A DNA stretch of 64,000 nucleotides from Isoetes taiwanensis (taxonomy: Eukaryota; Streptophyta; Lycopodiopsida; Isoetales; Isoetaceae), in contig JAJEKV010000026.1 of NCBI GenBank assembly GCA_021234155.1, positions 3,599,259-3,663,258 on the forward strand. Reading direction: 5' to 3'. A model generated the notes under the pieces. That model saw nothing but the letters and a program-made list of their open reading frames with translations. It ran no database searches and was not told the origin of the DNA. Positions 23,966 through 35,500 of the stretch are shown here, in pieces. The position numbers were made by a program, and so were the translations under genes. Positions within the stretch are counted from its first letter, which is position 1. Each line of letters opens with the position of its first letter.

Positions 23966-26707
23966 GAATTTAACATATTCACTTTTTAACTTATTTCTTT
24001 TCATGGATGCACATCATTGACGTTTTTGCCTGTTGTGTTCTGTTTGCAGTGCATCCTCCCATCTACAACAACTAAGCTTACACAAGGCAACCTATTTTCT
24101 TTATTCCAGAGTATCTGGATGTGTAAGAGCAAGAATTAGCAACGGCACCATGGCTTTTCATTAAAAGCAGTGATGACTTTATCATCCTCTAGATGCTTCT
24201 AAACTATAGAAATGGTGGCGATTGTTTCCTATTTTTCCAACATTTTTATAGGAATGAATTTAGTAGAATTGGATGTTTTACCATAAAGTTGAGGTTTTTA
24301 CTGTAAAATGTCCATTAATTTGGCGAATTTGCTATAATTGGGATGTAATAATATCAGATTTTGGCGATTTTATGAAGTTCTTTAGCGTACGCATCCTAGT
24401 AAACCATCGAATCCAGATTTTAAAAAATGGTAAAATATAGCAACTTTACGAAGTTTCACACCTTAAAGTCATCACTGATTAAAAGGTTAGTGTTCTTAAT
24501 TTCTTTTGATGATATTTTCTTCTAGGTGCTTGCTGGTTACATCAATCTAGCGTATATGGTACTTGACATTGTTATGCCTTGGTCTAGCTTGCTCCAACAA
24601 CTTTGCATGTCATATCGATGATGTATACACGTTCTGCGAACATTTTGTTCATTTTGTTTAGACATTTCAAGCATATTTTCTTTTGTTCTCATATGGCAAT
24701 GACCTCTCTGATCCTTTGAGATAGGGATTGAATTTTTTCCTTTCGAGAAGATGCATAGCATCTCAGCATGCATGCCATCATTCAAGGTCTATATGCCATT
24801 TGATTACGTTGCTAATGATTCGTGTCCCATGCTTCTAAGCTAGATTGCTGATTTCTAGATTGCTATTCAATTGGTTGCAACTTGCATTCATGTCCTCTTT
24901 ATCTGAATGAGCAGTTTATCTAATATTAACAATGAATGAATCATTGTAGTACTTGGTATTTTTCTGTCTGTGCACCTACTTAATTTTCTACCTGATTATT
25001 TGGGAGTGGGAAGTTCGTTATTGGCCCACTCTTTTTCTGGTTGACTGACTTTGAGAATTAAAGCATCTGCCCCAGATGATGCTTTAGGCATCTTTATGTT
25101 TGCAGTCATGATGATGGTTCTTATCATGAAGTTCTGCATTTATGAAATGTGCTAGATTTTTCTGCTGTAAAGATTTGTGACTGACTAGGTTAGTTTCACA
25201 GGTGAAGCGAAACGCCAAGTAAAAGCATTGAATGATGTGTCTCAAGATGTAAAGAAGGAATCTACGGGTGGAAATGTAAGTTTGAGTTGTCATGGCATTT
25301 GATAACTAGAGATTGTATTGGTAATTCTTTCTTTTGTTAATTAAGTTTGAAATATCTCAAGAGCACCACTCTTCACTATCTGCACATATCTAGACACATA
25401 CAAGGTTTCCTTTACTGACTGTCCTGAAAGTGCCATTGGGGAACATGGTCACTACCAGATTTAATCCATTTCAGAATTAATGGGCCTGACTCAAAATTTG
25501 AAAAGATTATTGCTTTGGAATCTTGAGAGGCATGCTAGCAGACAAGGAGTTATCTCAAGAAACATTAAATGTCTACCATTAAAGTCGAGAGTTGAACAGC
25601 TCTATTGGAGAGTGCTATATAGGATGAAAAAGATAACTACAACAGTAGGTATAAGCGCCTAAACCAGAACTCTGAGATAGACTAACATTCAGAGCATCTA
25701 TCAATATGAATCCATGTGGTCATGTGCAATGGTTCCAGTTCTTTCAAACATCATTATCATTGCAGGCCCTGCTTGGCTATGGTCTTATAAGCTTGAAACG
25801 ATGGAGCATGTCCTTCACTTTGAGTTGCTATGTCTGATTGGGGGAATTCATGTATGCTGATTCTTGATGCTGCCATGTTTGTCTACATTTTAAAGGGTTG
25901 TGCAATACTGTTTTCAAGTTATGCAGACCATGAATTAGATGATGGAGTGCTAAAATAATTGCAGCAATACGACATAATGACTTCTCTCCAAGTGCTCTTA
26001 CATTTGAGGTAAATTTGCAAGGCATATGTTCTTCACCATTCAACTGATTTAAGTTTGGATTAACCTAAACCATTGCATCAGGCATGGTTGCATTTCTAAT
26101 TCCCATCTTTGTTTTTTGAACTGCAAAAGTCTGGCAGTTCATTTTTGGGAAACCCAAGAACAAATTTTAACACAAAGAATTGCCTGTCTTATCCGATCTG
26201 TCAGTAGGACTGCAATTTGGTTACTCAACAAGATAGTTTTGATCCTTATTCCCCTTTGTGGCGCACAATCTCCCACTGTTGTTTGCACCCATGAACTAGC
26301 TTTGTCACTTCTGCAACACAGCTGGGTGTTCAAGTTGTTTGCAACAGAACAGCTTTAGCGACACAGTCTTCTTCATATGAGCTTCAATCCTAAGCTCAAA
26401 TTTTCGCAACAATGTAGAGCTTGCGAGTTTGGAAATCGTTTTTTTTTCCTTGCTTGCAAAAGAAAGCAAGAAAGATTATATTAACATCTATGAAAGACCG
26501 CTTGGGTTTATGAGACCATTTATGCAGCAATCATGTGCATCTAGGGGCTTATTTGCAGCTTCCTAAAGATGTAACATTAAAATGAAAAACTAAACGATGA
26601 AGTCATGAAGCATTTGTCTTCTTGGCCACTGGCTCAAAGTACGAAGTGATGTCAGAGCTATTAAAATCTATAGCTAATCACGTAATTTCACATTCAAAAT
26701 GTAGCTG
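23966..26707. other. Mostly non-coding; one exon-like segment at 25202-25276
   Basis: Most of this looks like intergenic or intronic sequence. The best coding candidate is 25202-25276 on the plus strand: it follows a TTTCACAG acceptor, reads GEAKRQVKALNDVSQDVKKE and then STGGN in one frame, and ends at a GTAAGT donor. A second acceptor-like site lies near 25765. I cannot chain these into a gene or name a family. Confidence 0.25.
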
Positions 26708-27236
26708 ACGTGGACAAACATGGTAACATAAAAGAGAATGGCACGCTTCTGTCACTATAGATATTTTCATTCAATTCATTGTTGTTGCCCTATGTTAAAA
26801 ATGAGCCATGTGCATAGGTTACATATACATGAAATGAGCCACTTGCATAGATTACATATGCATCAAAAACCAAGGATGAAAGTCGTATGCTTGACGCCCA
26901 AAAATGCTGGTTTGCGTCAAAAATGTTGAGTTGTTTGTAAGATGTGGACAAACGTGGTAACAGGAAACAGAATTGCACGCTGCTGTCACGATAGGTATTT
27001 TTCATTCAATTCATTGTTGTGACCATGTTCAACGAGCGCTGAGTTGTTTATAGATGTGGATAAACATGGTAACAAAAAATAGAATGGTACATTAAAGTCA
27101 CTATAGATACTTTCATTCAGCTCATTGTGGTGACTTTTATGTTAAACTCTAACCCTGTGCATAGATAAATATGCATGAAAATATAAGGATGGAAGTGGCA
27201 CGCTTGATTGACGCGAAAAAGCGTTGTCTCTAAACT
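26708..27236 (+). repeat. Three diverged copies of an 85-bp or longer repeat
   Basis: The core GATGTGGA(C/T)AAAC(A/G)TGGTAACA, continuing to GTCAC(T/G)ATAG(A/G)TA and TTCATTCA(A/G)TTCATTGT, begins at about 26708, 26941 and 27054. The first and last copies are followed by a similar tail (a CATATGCAT word, then GGATG(A/G)AAGT and a TTGACGC word), so the original unit was about 230 bases and the middle copy is truncated. No coding content. Confidence 0.75.
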
Positions 27237-27556
27237 AATACTAATATCTATGCCATCCTTTTATTTGTAATAAGACCTTGCAATCACGCATTGCAATTAT
27301 CACGGGATTACTTATTAAGCTATCTCGTACTAATGTGTCTTACTAACTTTATTCACAAATGTTGTTTGTAATGCAGGAGGGACAAACTGATGAGCTAAAT
27401 TTTGGCAGTCTTATAGCGCTCTAATGGGAAATAGTTTGCACGTCATGACTTTCTGCTCCTGTTATTTGTAATAAGACCCTGCAATCATGACTGCAAACCA
27501 AATTTAAACAATAGGATAATGGGCATCCTTATTTGCAAATCTCAAGGTTGTGTTTA
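27237..27556. other. Intergenic flank with TTATTTGTAATAAGACC repeat
   Basis: TTATTTGTAATAAGACC(T/C)T followed by GCAATCA occurs at about 27261 and 27463. No gene seen. TA at 27555-27556 is the target duplication of the next element. Confidence 0.45.
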
Positions 27557-28210
27557 GGGTGGGGTTGCCATGTTCCGCCCACTTAAGAGGCGTGCACCTA
27601 TTAAAATGTCAAAAAATGGTCCAATGGCATCAACTCAGGTGTCATTGGATACCTAATCAGATATGCCAAAAGCCTGTCAAAAAATTGCCCTTAAAATTAT
27701 CTATGGTTAAAAAGTTATGGGCCTCTAAATTTGGGGGGGTGTAAGTGCCCCCATTGCGATACACCTTGCCACTCACAAGATGGCTGTGGCCTACTTTCGC
27801 ACCCCCCAATGGCCTCCTGTCGCTATCTAGTTAGCCAGCTATCGCGCTGGCGTGTTCCAACATTCGCTACAATGGAAACCTAAGAACGACATGGCGTAAG
27901 CCTCTTTCGCGACCCAAGGGTCCGTCTCACGTGTCTTCGCCTACCCACGTCGTGGTGGTACCTCACTCTTAGGCCTCACGTCGTGCTCGCAGTCGCGCAA
28001 CCCGAAGTTCCCATCATGGCCCAACGGTCCACTGACCGAGGGTGCAGAGACCATCATTCGCTACCCATTCTGGCCCCTTTTTGAGGTTTTGCCAAACAAA
28101 TCTCTCCTCCAGACATTTGATCTACCCCTAAATTGGCCTTCTCCGCATGATTTGGGAGGATTATGGAAAGCATCGCACAAATCGGCAGAGCCTTCATCAT
28201 GTCAATCTTG

Positions 28211-28220
28211 GCTATAAAAA
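28211..28220 (+). promoter_or_regulatory. TATA box for the small ORF inside the pogo-like element
   Basis: CTATAAAAAG lies in a stretch that becomes pyrimidine-rich (TCTC, CCTCATCTCCCGGC) downstream, typical of a plant promoter and leader. It sits about 207 bases upstream of the ATG at 28418, with a probable intron between. Confidence 0.4.
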
Positions 28221-28417
28221 GTGTTGCGCTTTCTCTCAATTGACATCCCAGCACCTCATCTCCCGGCATCCTCGTCTCCTGGCCAACTCCGATCAGCACC
28301 TCGTCTCCCGACATCTGATCAACTCCGAAGTCAAAGTAATGTTTGTTCGTTGCATATGCTAGACTGTGGTTGTGGGTTTCAGTTTATCTAATGGGACTCC
28401 TTTTGATTTGCAGCACT

Positions 28418-28648
28418 ATGGAAGGGCATTGGAGGAAGGGCCAAGGCATTGCAGGAGGTGGTTATCGCAAGCCCTCTCTAGGGACACCCTCCCCATCGAA
28501 GAAGAGGGAGCGCCGGTACTCTGATGCGGCTATGCAGACAAAGGAGCTTGGCTCCTTCACTCTGAAGAACTGCCGTGTCAATCGTGAAGAGATCTCTGAT
28601 GCTGCCGGATCTAACCTGAATGTGGTGGTCAGCCGTGAATGTTGGTGA
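28418..28648 (+). CDS. Small basic protein encoded within pogo-like element, 76 aa
   Basis: The ATG at 28418 lies four bases after a good acceptor (TTTGATTTGCAG, ending at 28413); a donor GTAATG near 28334 would remove an intron from the leader. The 76-residue product begins MEGHWRKGQGIAGGGYRKPS and has a basic Ser/Pro/Lys/Arg segment at residues 17-34 (KPSLGTPSPSKKRERRY), then a mixed segment with SFTLKNCRVNREEISDAAG. I do not recognise the family. It is intact while the convergent transposase is broken. The basic stretch could be a nuclear signal or DNA-binding tail. It may be a second transposon protein, a captured host fragment, or chance. Confidence 0.5.
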   Translation: MEGHWRKGQGIAGGGYRKPSLGTPSPSKKRERRYSDAAMQTKELGSFTLKNCRVNREEISDAAGSNLNVVVSRECW

Positions 28649-28877
28649 TCCTTGGCTAAATGGACGACCCTTCTATGTTTTTTATTTTTATTTTGTTGTA
28701 TTTAGGCCTAGTGCCATTTTGCAATAGTGTTTTGTGAAGGCATTTTGTGGAAGCAACAAGGTAATTGCCCGAGAGGCACTTTGAATGGAATATATTACTG
28801 CAATTACAAAATCTGATACCACATATAGTTTTGTCTTTATCTTTCTATCATTGCTCTTTGGCCATTAAGTATATCTT

Positions 28878-31468
28878 CTATTCTTCTACTGTCTCGTCCG
28901 AGTCATAATCACCCTGCATTATTTTACAAGATTTAATAATAAGGCACACATGTTTGTCCATCCCAAATCATAGGCTAGCAGAGGACATACCTTATCTGTT
29001 ACATTCTGGTTCAAGGAGATGGCTGGTGTAGCCTCTTGGACCTGCGTAGACAAAGATGTTACCAACTGCTATATTGAATAAATTGTATATAAAAAGAGTT
29101 ATACCTCTGCCATGTCTGCTCTCCAAACCTTGAAGAAACCCTCATCGATGCCCCGTGCTGTTGCAAGGGCTTGGGCATCTACCCCTATTTCAGTCACCTC
29201 CCTAATGTGCCTGGCCTTGTCAATTGCAGGCACACCTTCATTTCCTAGCCCTGTGTTGGCTGCATCATAGTTAATCCAACCTTGTGTGTCCATCCTCAAG
29301 GAGAGTGCAAGAGGGTTGAACTGTCTTTGACAACTGGCAAGATCACATCTCTTCAAGGGGCTCCTAATGTTGCTTACGTAGGTCTGACCAAAGGAATACA
29401 CCCCTCTATGCTGATTGATTGAGGGTTGACCTCGTCTCCCTCACATAAGTGAGTGTCTTCGAGATTGCACTCCACATCTTGTGTCTCTAGTAGGTGGTTT
29501 GGTTGGCTGCTCGGAACATAGGCCTCAGAATTATCCTCATCCATATTATTTCTAGGTGCCCTGCAATGAGTAGGACTTAAACCACAATGCGCCTTTCGGT
29601 GAGCCTAACGGCCGACCTCCTTTTCTTTGCGACCTCATTCGGTTGGGCTTTGGCAACCAAATACGGCCAGAACTCTTGATTGGCCCGGTGGATACATGAA
29701 ATCCCTCGACCTCTTAGGGGAGGCCTCTGTTTGCTTTCTACTTTCCCTTTATTTTGTTTTGCAATAGCCCTTCTGCTGGCCTCCTCTTCTCTATCCTCCT
29801 CTTTGCTGCCTCAATCTTTTTGAGGGCTACCTGCTCCCTCTTAAGCCTTTCAGCCTCTTCCCTTCTTCTCTTCTTTGCTGCAAGAGCTTGGCAGAAGCCA
29901 TCACTGTTGATATGAACTCTACCATGCAGATTAGGAGCAATGCCTCTCCTTCTCGAGGCTGTCCCTTATGTACTTGGCTCTTGGACACGTGAGGGTTTGG
30001 CCACAATCAATTCCCTCTGGGCGGTGGAGGAGGACCTCTTTGATGGTCCCATATGTAAGCGCCCGGCATGTTCACGTGATGCCTGAACATGCTCTTCCCA
30101 TTGTAGATCCACTTCTTGTATGTTGTAGCCCTCCACAACATTGGTTTCCATATCCATGCCCTGCACACAGCCCTCGAATTGCTCCAATGGTACAACACTC
30201 TCATGCAATACATTAGGTACATCATTCTCATGTTCATCTACAACCTCAGTTGATGGTTGTCCAATGGGTGGTGTAGGCACATACACGTCTTCCCTTGCAA
30301 ACCTTGATCCTTCCCTTCCAAGAACCACTTTTGTTGGGTTAAATGGCCATATTCCAGTTGCCATGAAACCCGCCTTTATGTTGGACACTGTTAGACCAGC
30401 TGCAATGGCTTGGGAAATGAGTTTAGCTATGTCTTCCCTCTTTGGTTCAGTCCCACCCTTCCTCACCATATAGTCTGCCCTTAGTCCTTTGAATGCAGCT
30501 TCGAATGGTGCAAAGCAAGATACATCTAGTGGTTGTAGCCCATGTGTGAGCAGGTAGTAGGGCAAAATGTATACCCATCTCTTTGGCAGCAAGGATGACA
30601 TCCAGTTCCACATGGCTACCATGGCCATCCAGCAGTATGAGATGAGGTCGATCAGGTGACAGCTCTCCAGGGACTCTAGACTGAAAATGAGATAACCATG
30701 ACTTAAACAATTCAATGGTCATCCAAGCTAATTGCAGCACTGCCTGAATTGATCCCTCTTCACATCTGGCTATGTTGTCTTGTCTCATCCTTGTACCCTT
30801 GAAAATATAGAGATTAGGCAGCCTAAACCCTTCTGCATTGACACACACTAAAATAGTCACCCATTCCCTTGTATTTATAATAACTAGCTCGCTAACCCTA
30901 TTCTCCCATTTCCTGGCAATTACGAACCCTTTACTTTCCCAGCTTGGATCCCTGTTTCGTCTGCATTCCAAATGGGGGGAAGCTGAACTCATTATATACT
31001 TCTTCGATACATGCAGAAGCCATACAAGTTGGCTTGATTCATTGCGGAGCGCGTGAAACCTCAATGTTTCGACACTCCTAAAGGGAGATCTCGGGGTGCC
31101 TTTGCTTGAAAAGCTTCCACCATTTGCTCCCGGCACACCATCAAAGGCGAATTACCCTCCCTTGCCATCTCGGTGACGGCTCCTTCACAACGACCCGAGT
31201 CCAGCCCATACCCTATTACGCGCGCCTATTGCCCAATCAACCAATTCCTTCTCTTGGGGGGCGGGTGGTGTTAGGATGCGGAGATGCCTTGCATTCTTCT
31301 TGGAAATCCGCCCATACGACCAATCCCCTCGATGAACGACTTCTGGTATGCACGGCCCGTCCTAGATGCCTCTCTAATTGAAATTCCATTCTCACTTACC
31401 TCGCCGAGTCGGGTCGACATATCTTCCCCTCCGATCCATTGTCCTCGCTTTGTTGGCCTCCTTGGCAT
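28878..31468 (-). pseudogene. Pogo/Tigger-like transposase (HTH_psq + DDE_1), degraded
   Basis: The start is near 31468, giving MPRRPTKRGQW followed by a helix-turn-helix with SIREASRT, as in psq-type domains. The DDE_1 domain follows in pieces: WNADETG (first Asp, about 30970, in another frame), FVIARK, NTREWVTILVCVNAEGFRLP then NLYIFKG, LILLDGHGSHVELDVILA (second Asp), then after a frameshift near 30540 LTHGLQPLDVSCFAPFEAAF (third acidic site) and MATGIWPFNPTKVV. At least three frameshifts and a stop (after the segment VDWAIGARNRVWAGLG, about 31200) break it. Beyond 29960 a basic coiled region, an acidic region (29440-29560) and two tiny exons follow: 28991-29041 and 28913-28878, both phase 0 with GT-AG borders, ending GDYDSDETVEE and a stop. 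An active copy would bind the element ends and cut at TA. This copy cannot. Confidence 0.82.
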
Positions 31469-31972
31469 TGCGGTGCAGATCACGCTAGGCGATGCCCCTT
31501 TCTTCTTGGCTTTGGGGGCACAAACCCGCTTAGCCAGCCCGCTGCCCGGGTTGGTGCTGCCGATGCTTTCGGGCTGTCGCGATCGATGCGTGGTGGGGCC
31601 CTAATTCGACACCATCGCTCCAATGTCGCGGCAAAAAGCGGGGGCGTGAGCTTGATTCTTGGCGGATTGAAAAATTGTTGATGGAATTGCTCGAGCCAAA
31701 TGGGTAATCTTGATAATCCATCTCATTCGAGAGCGATTATGGTCGAATTAGCCCGTAATTCCGGCCCGAGATTGAATCATGCCTCTGGGATGGCCCGCGA
31801 TGGGGGTACTCCCGGTCTTGCCGAAGGATGGCTCCCCAGTGCAGGCGGCGTGGATTCAAGGGTGACGAACGAGCGTCACTTACCACGTGTTGAGAGGGCG
31901 ACTGGGACAGTGAGGTAAGGGTATTTGGTACCACAGGGTATGGTACTTCCGCGGAAGCGGGCAACCCCACCC

Positions 31973-32511
31973 TATTGGTTTATTTCAATGTTATACTTGC
32001 TTTGTACTCAATTTTATATGTTGCGTATGAACATACGTAGTGGGCATATGGGGAGCGTCTTGCTATACGGGCGTGAGATGTAAAATCCCACACCCTTGAT
32101 TTTGGATATTATGTTTATATCCAATGGTCCTTAAAAAAGAAATAACACTTAAGGGGCAAAAAATGGGCCATGGAAGGGGAGTGGGTGAAAGAAGGGCATA
32201 ACAAGTTTTTGAAGAATTCGATTCATTTTCAAGTGCGCCGATTTTGCCATGTCGATCGACCCGCTAGTATTTTATTCATTGTCCTGCCACATACATTCTT
32301 TACTACAAGTATAAGAAGGAACAAAGAAACACGTCTTCAGGCTCCGAACTCCGATTTGCGAATACAGTGTGGCAAGCGACGGCAGGCATGCTTATTGTAA
32401 GTGTTCGCTCCTTGGAAATGAGTGTCTTAAGATCTACAGTCATGCCTCAGTACAGATTTGCCTGAATCGTAAAAATGATTTGCAGAAAGGGGAATTTTTG
32501 CATTCTCAAAA
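31973..32511 (+). other. Upstream region and leader of the TPR gene
   Basis: The pogo-like element ends 540 bases before the TPR start codon. A donor GTAAGTG at 32397 and acceptor TTTGCAG ending at 32484 suggest an 88-base intron in the 5' leader, leaving 27 bases of leader before the ATG. No clear TATA box was found. The transposon may have displaced or replaced the original distal promoter. Confidence 0.45.
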
Positions 32512-35500
32512 ATGGCAGGAGATGATGCCTCTCCTTCACAGCAGTCTTCCGCATCGCAAGCTTCCTCCGCTTCGAGGTTAAGCCCATCACAACATGGAAA
32601 TCCCGCATCAAATACTTCTACTACGTTATCACAGAAAGAGAGCCCACCTACCAATGTTACAAAAGAAAGCTTCACAAGCATACAGCAGACTAAGAAGTCT
32701 TCAGTTGCATCTCATCAGGATAAAAAATCTACGTGCGGACCACCAACACTAAAGGATTTAAAAGGGTTTCTTCCTTCCGGTACCGCCCAACAGCAGGCTT
32801 TATTGCAACAAGCACTCCATCAGCAGGCTCTTCACGAGGCTCTTCAACAGCATGCACTGCAGGGTACATTTCACTCAGCTCAGCAGCAGCAAGGTCGGCA
32901 AGGCCATAAGTCTGGCCATGGGCAGCATCTACATAGTCAAGGTTCTCAACAAGCACTCACATACCATTGCCCAGTTAAAGTGGAGTCTGCTGATAATGAT
33001 GGCGTCCTTGGACGTAACAAGACTTCTATGTTGGAGACAGAAAATCATGTGGATGTAGCATACAATGAGGGAAAGCCATCTTCATCGTCAACTCAGCTTT
33101 TTGAATCAAGCAAGGAAGATAATTCATCTACACATGCTTTGGGTTCAGGCAGAATGGCCAGAGAGGGAATGTTCACTGATCTTAATGCAGAGCCTCCTGC
33201 AAGTGATGATGAAGAAGAAGGCATCCTTCTTAATACCAGTTCAAAGACTATTGGGCAGGAACCTACCACAAGGTTTCCATCTGATTGCTTTTGCTGTGAA
33301 AATAATCAGGATGATGTTTTTGCGAATTCTTTTAAGCATTCTACTACTCATTTGACGTCATGAACGCATAAAAATTATGGGTAGATGTTCTCGTTGATGC
33401 ATATACATTACTTCCTTGCCGTTGGTGTATTAGTTTCTTATACAAATTAAGCCTGCTAGGGGCTTATAAGTTTCAGTAGATACCAACATTCCCATTTATG
33501 CAGGAGTGACTACTTGCTGTCTTGAATATACAGTTAACAGGCTAGTAAATGTGCCAATTGTTAAGGAGCATTCTATTCTGTTGCTACCTCATGGAGCAAA
33601 GTTTGTATTGGTCTATTGATATTGTTATACGCTGTTGGTATATACAGAGCAGAGGGGAAAAGTAATATAACTATGGCAAAAGAAGTTGTAGCATCCAAGG
33701 ATCCTGAAGCGGATGGTAAAAGATCAAGCAAACCTGGTAAACCTCGTCCAAAACCCAAGGGAGAACCACCACAAGAGTCAACACAGGATGGGGATGTAGA
33801 TTATCACAGTGGCTTGACTCCTTCTAGAGATGAAAAAATAAAAAGCCTTAAAGCGGTATGGAAATGCAGGGGATAATGACTTAGGATCTGCATATTTGGA
33901 AATTTTCTCTCTTCATATGGTTTTTGCTTTCATTGTATTGACAAGTATGATCCTCATGGAGTGACATGGCAAATGTAGTATGTGCTAATCTATTGTTTTT
34001 TTATTGTCCTCAGGGTCTGATCCATGTTGCTCGTAAACTTCCTAAAAATGCTCATGCACATTTTGTGTTAGGCCTTATGCAGCAACGGCTGGGGCAACCT
34101 GCGAAGGTGGGCTCTTTTTTTTTTTTTTACTATTCAGGGTTAAAATTTGTGCATCTATGCTTTTTATTAGTATGCTTACAAAATGGACAAACAGATTACT
34201 GGCATGAATCATGAAGAAAGTACCTACATGCAACAAACTGTTTCTTTTCTGTACAGTGCATGAGATAAACTAATGTCTTTTTAGGATAGCCTTAATTCGT
34301 CACGAGCCATTTTTACATTAAATTTATATAGCATCCACCATTTATGTGGCATTAATTATCTATCTTGGAAATTCAGGCAATTGTAGCTTTTGAGAAAGCA
34401 GCTGATATTCTTAAACAATCAGAAGAGGAGACTGGGCAAGGCAGGACTCAGTTGCTGGCTTTGGTGCAAAAGCATCATGCTCAGGTAATATCGATAATAC
34501 CCTGGCCTTGTATAAACTCGCGCTTCCAAAAAAATAAAGCAAGGAGAAAACAGAATGCAAGAAGAAAAACATCTGTGCTGATCCTAACGTACCTCTGAAA
34601 AATGGCTCGACAATACCCTGGCCTTGTATAAACTCGCGCTTACAAAAAATTTTAGCAAGAAAAAACAGGATGCAAGGAAAAAAACATCTGTGCCGTTCCC
34701 ACTTTGGCATTTGATCCTAATGTAACTCGATAATACAAGGGGTCAGTTCTCCTGACGTAGCTGGTTATCTCGACATTGTCAAGTTCATGACATATATCAG
34801 CTTCTGCAATGTGGTCAAAAGATACAAACGCTTCCATAATATACAAAGCAAAAGAAAGAGAGGAACCCCTCTAAGTTGAGAAAGTCTGTGTTCTTGTGCC
34901 ATGATGCATTTGGCTCTGCCAGCCCCCAATTTCACCGAACTGCCTTAGAGTAATCCTCAGATTATGTGAAAAATGAATATCAAGGTGTTTAAAGAATATG
35001 TTTCGAATATGGTACTTGTAGAATTAGGACCAATCTGGTACATGCATGTGATCTAAGTCGCATCGGATTACCATATTTACCTCTCTATTGTTCTACATCT
35101 TAGAGTTCTAGGGTTATTTTGTTCTACATCTTAGAGTTCCTGGGAACTACTGGACTCGGCTAAACACATGCTAATCAAGGGAGCCTTTCATGGCTTTAGA
35201 TTGTAACAAGCGTGCAGCCTGAGTGTACAATGCTACTTGTTTCATATGTTGTCAGTATGTCATGAGATATACCAAGGTTTTATTTCTAATTAGTTTAAAC
35301 ATCGTCAACATTTGGAGGAGTCCCTTCATCCTCTCTAAGTTGCCCAAAATTGTTTGCAAGGAAATCCTTGTTAAGAGCACCTCAAAGCTAAAATTTCTGC
35401 TCCTCTTTATTTTCATTTGTTTAGTTTCTTTTCAGCATCAAAACATATTATAAGAGTACCTTAAGAAAGTCTAGGTATTCAATAAGCATATTTACCTGTG

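Larger units (their letters stand above)
27557..31972. mobile_element. Pogo/Tigger-like (Tc1/mariner superfamily) element, 4416 bp
   Basis: The left end GGGTGGGGTTGCC at 27557-27569 is matched exactly, inverted, by GGCAACCCCACCC at 31960-31972. After a 3-base mismatch the word TTCCGC also matches, giving about 22 bases of inverted repeat. Both ends are flanked by TA (27555-27556 and 31973-31974), the target used by Tc1/mariner-type transposases. The interior carries, on the minus strand, a damaged transposase with a psq-type HTH and a DDE_1 catalytic domain, and on the plus strand a separate short ORF. The end assignment and transposase family agree with each other. At 4.4 kb it is long for a pogo element. 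The transposase is broken, so this copy is not autonomous. Confidence 0.88.

Noticed and set aside
32674-33356. Alternative frames within TPR exon 1 (both strands)
   Set aside because: Exon 1 in the chosen frame is longest and joins in phase with seven further exons; the others are shadows.
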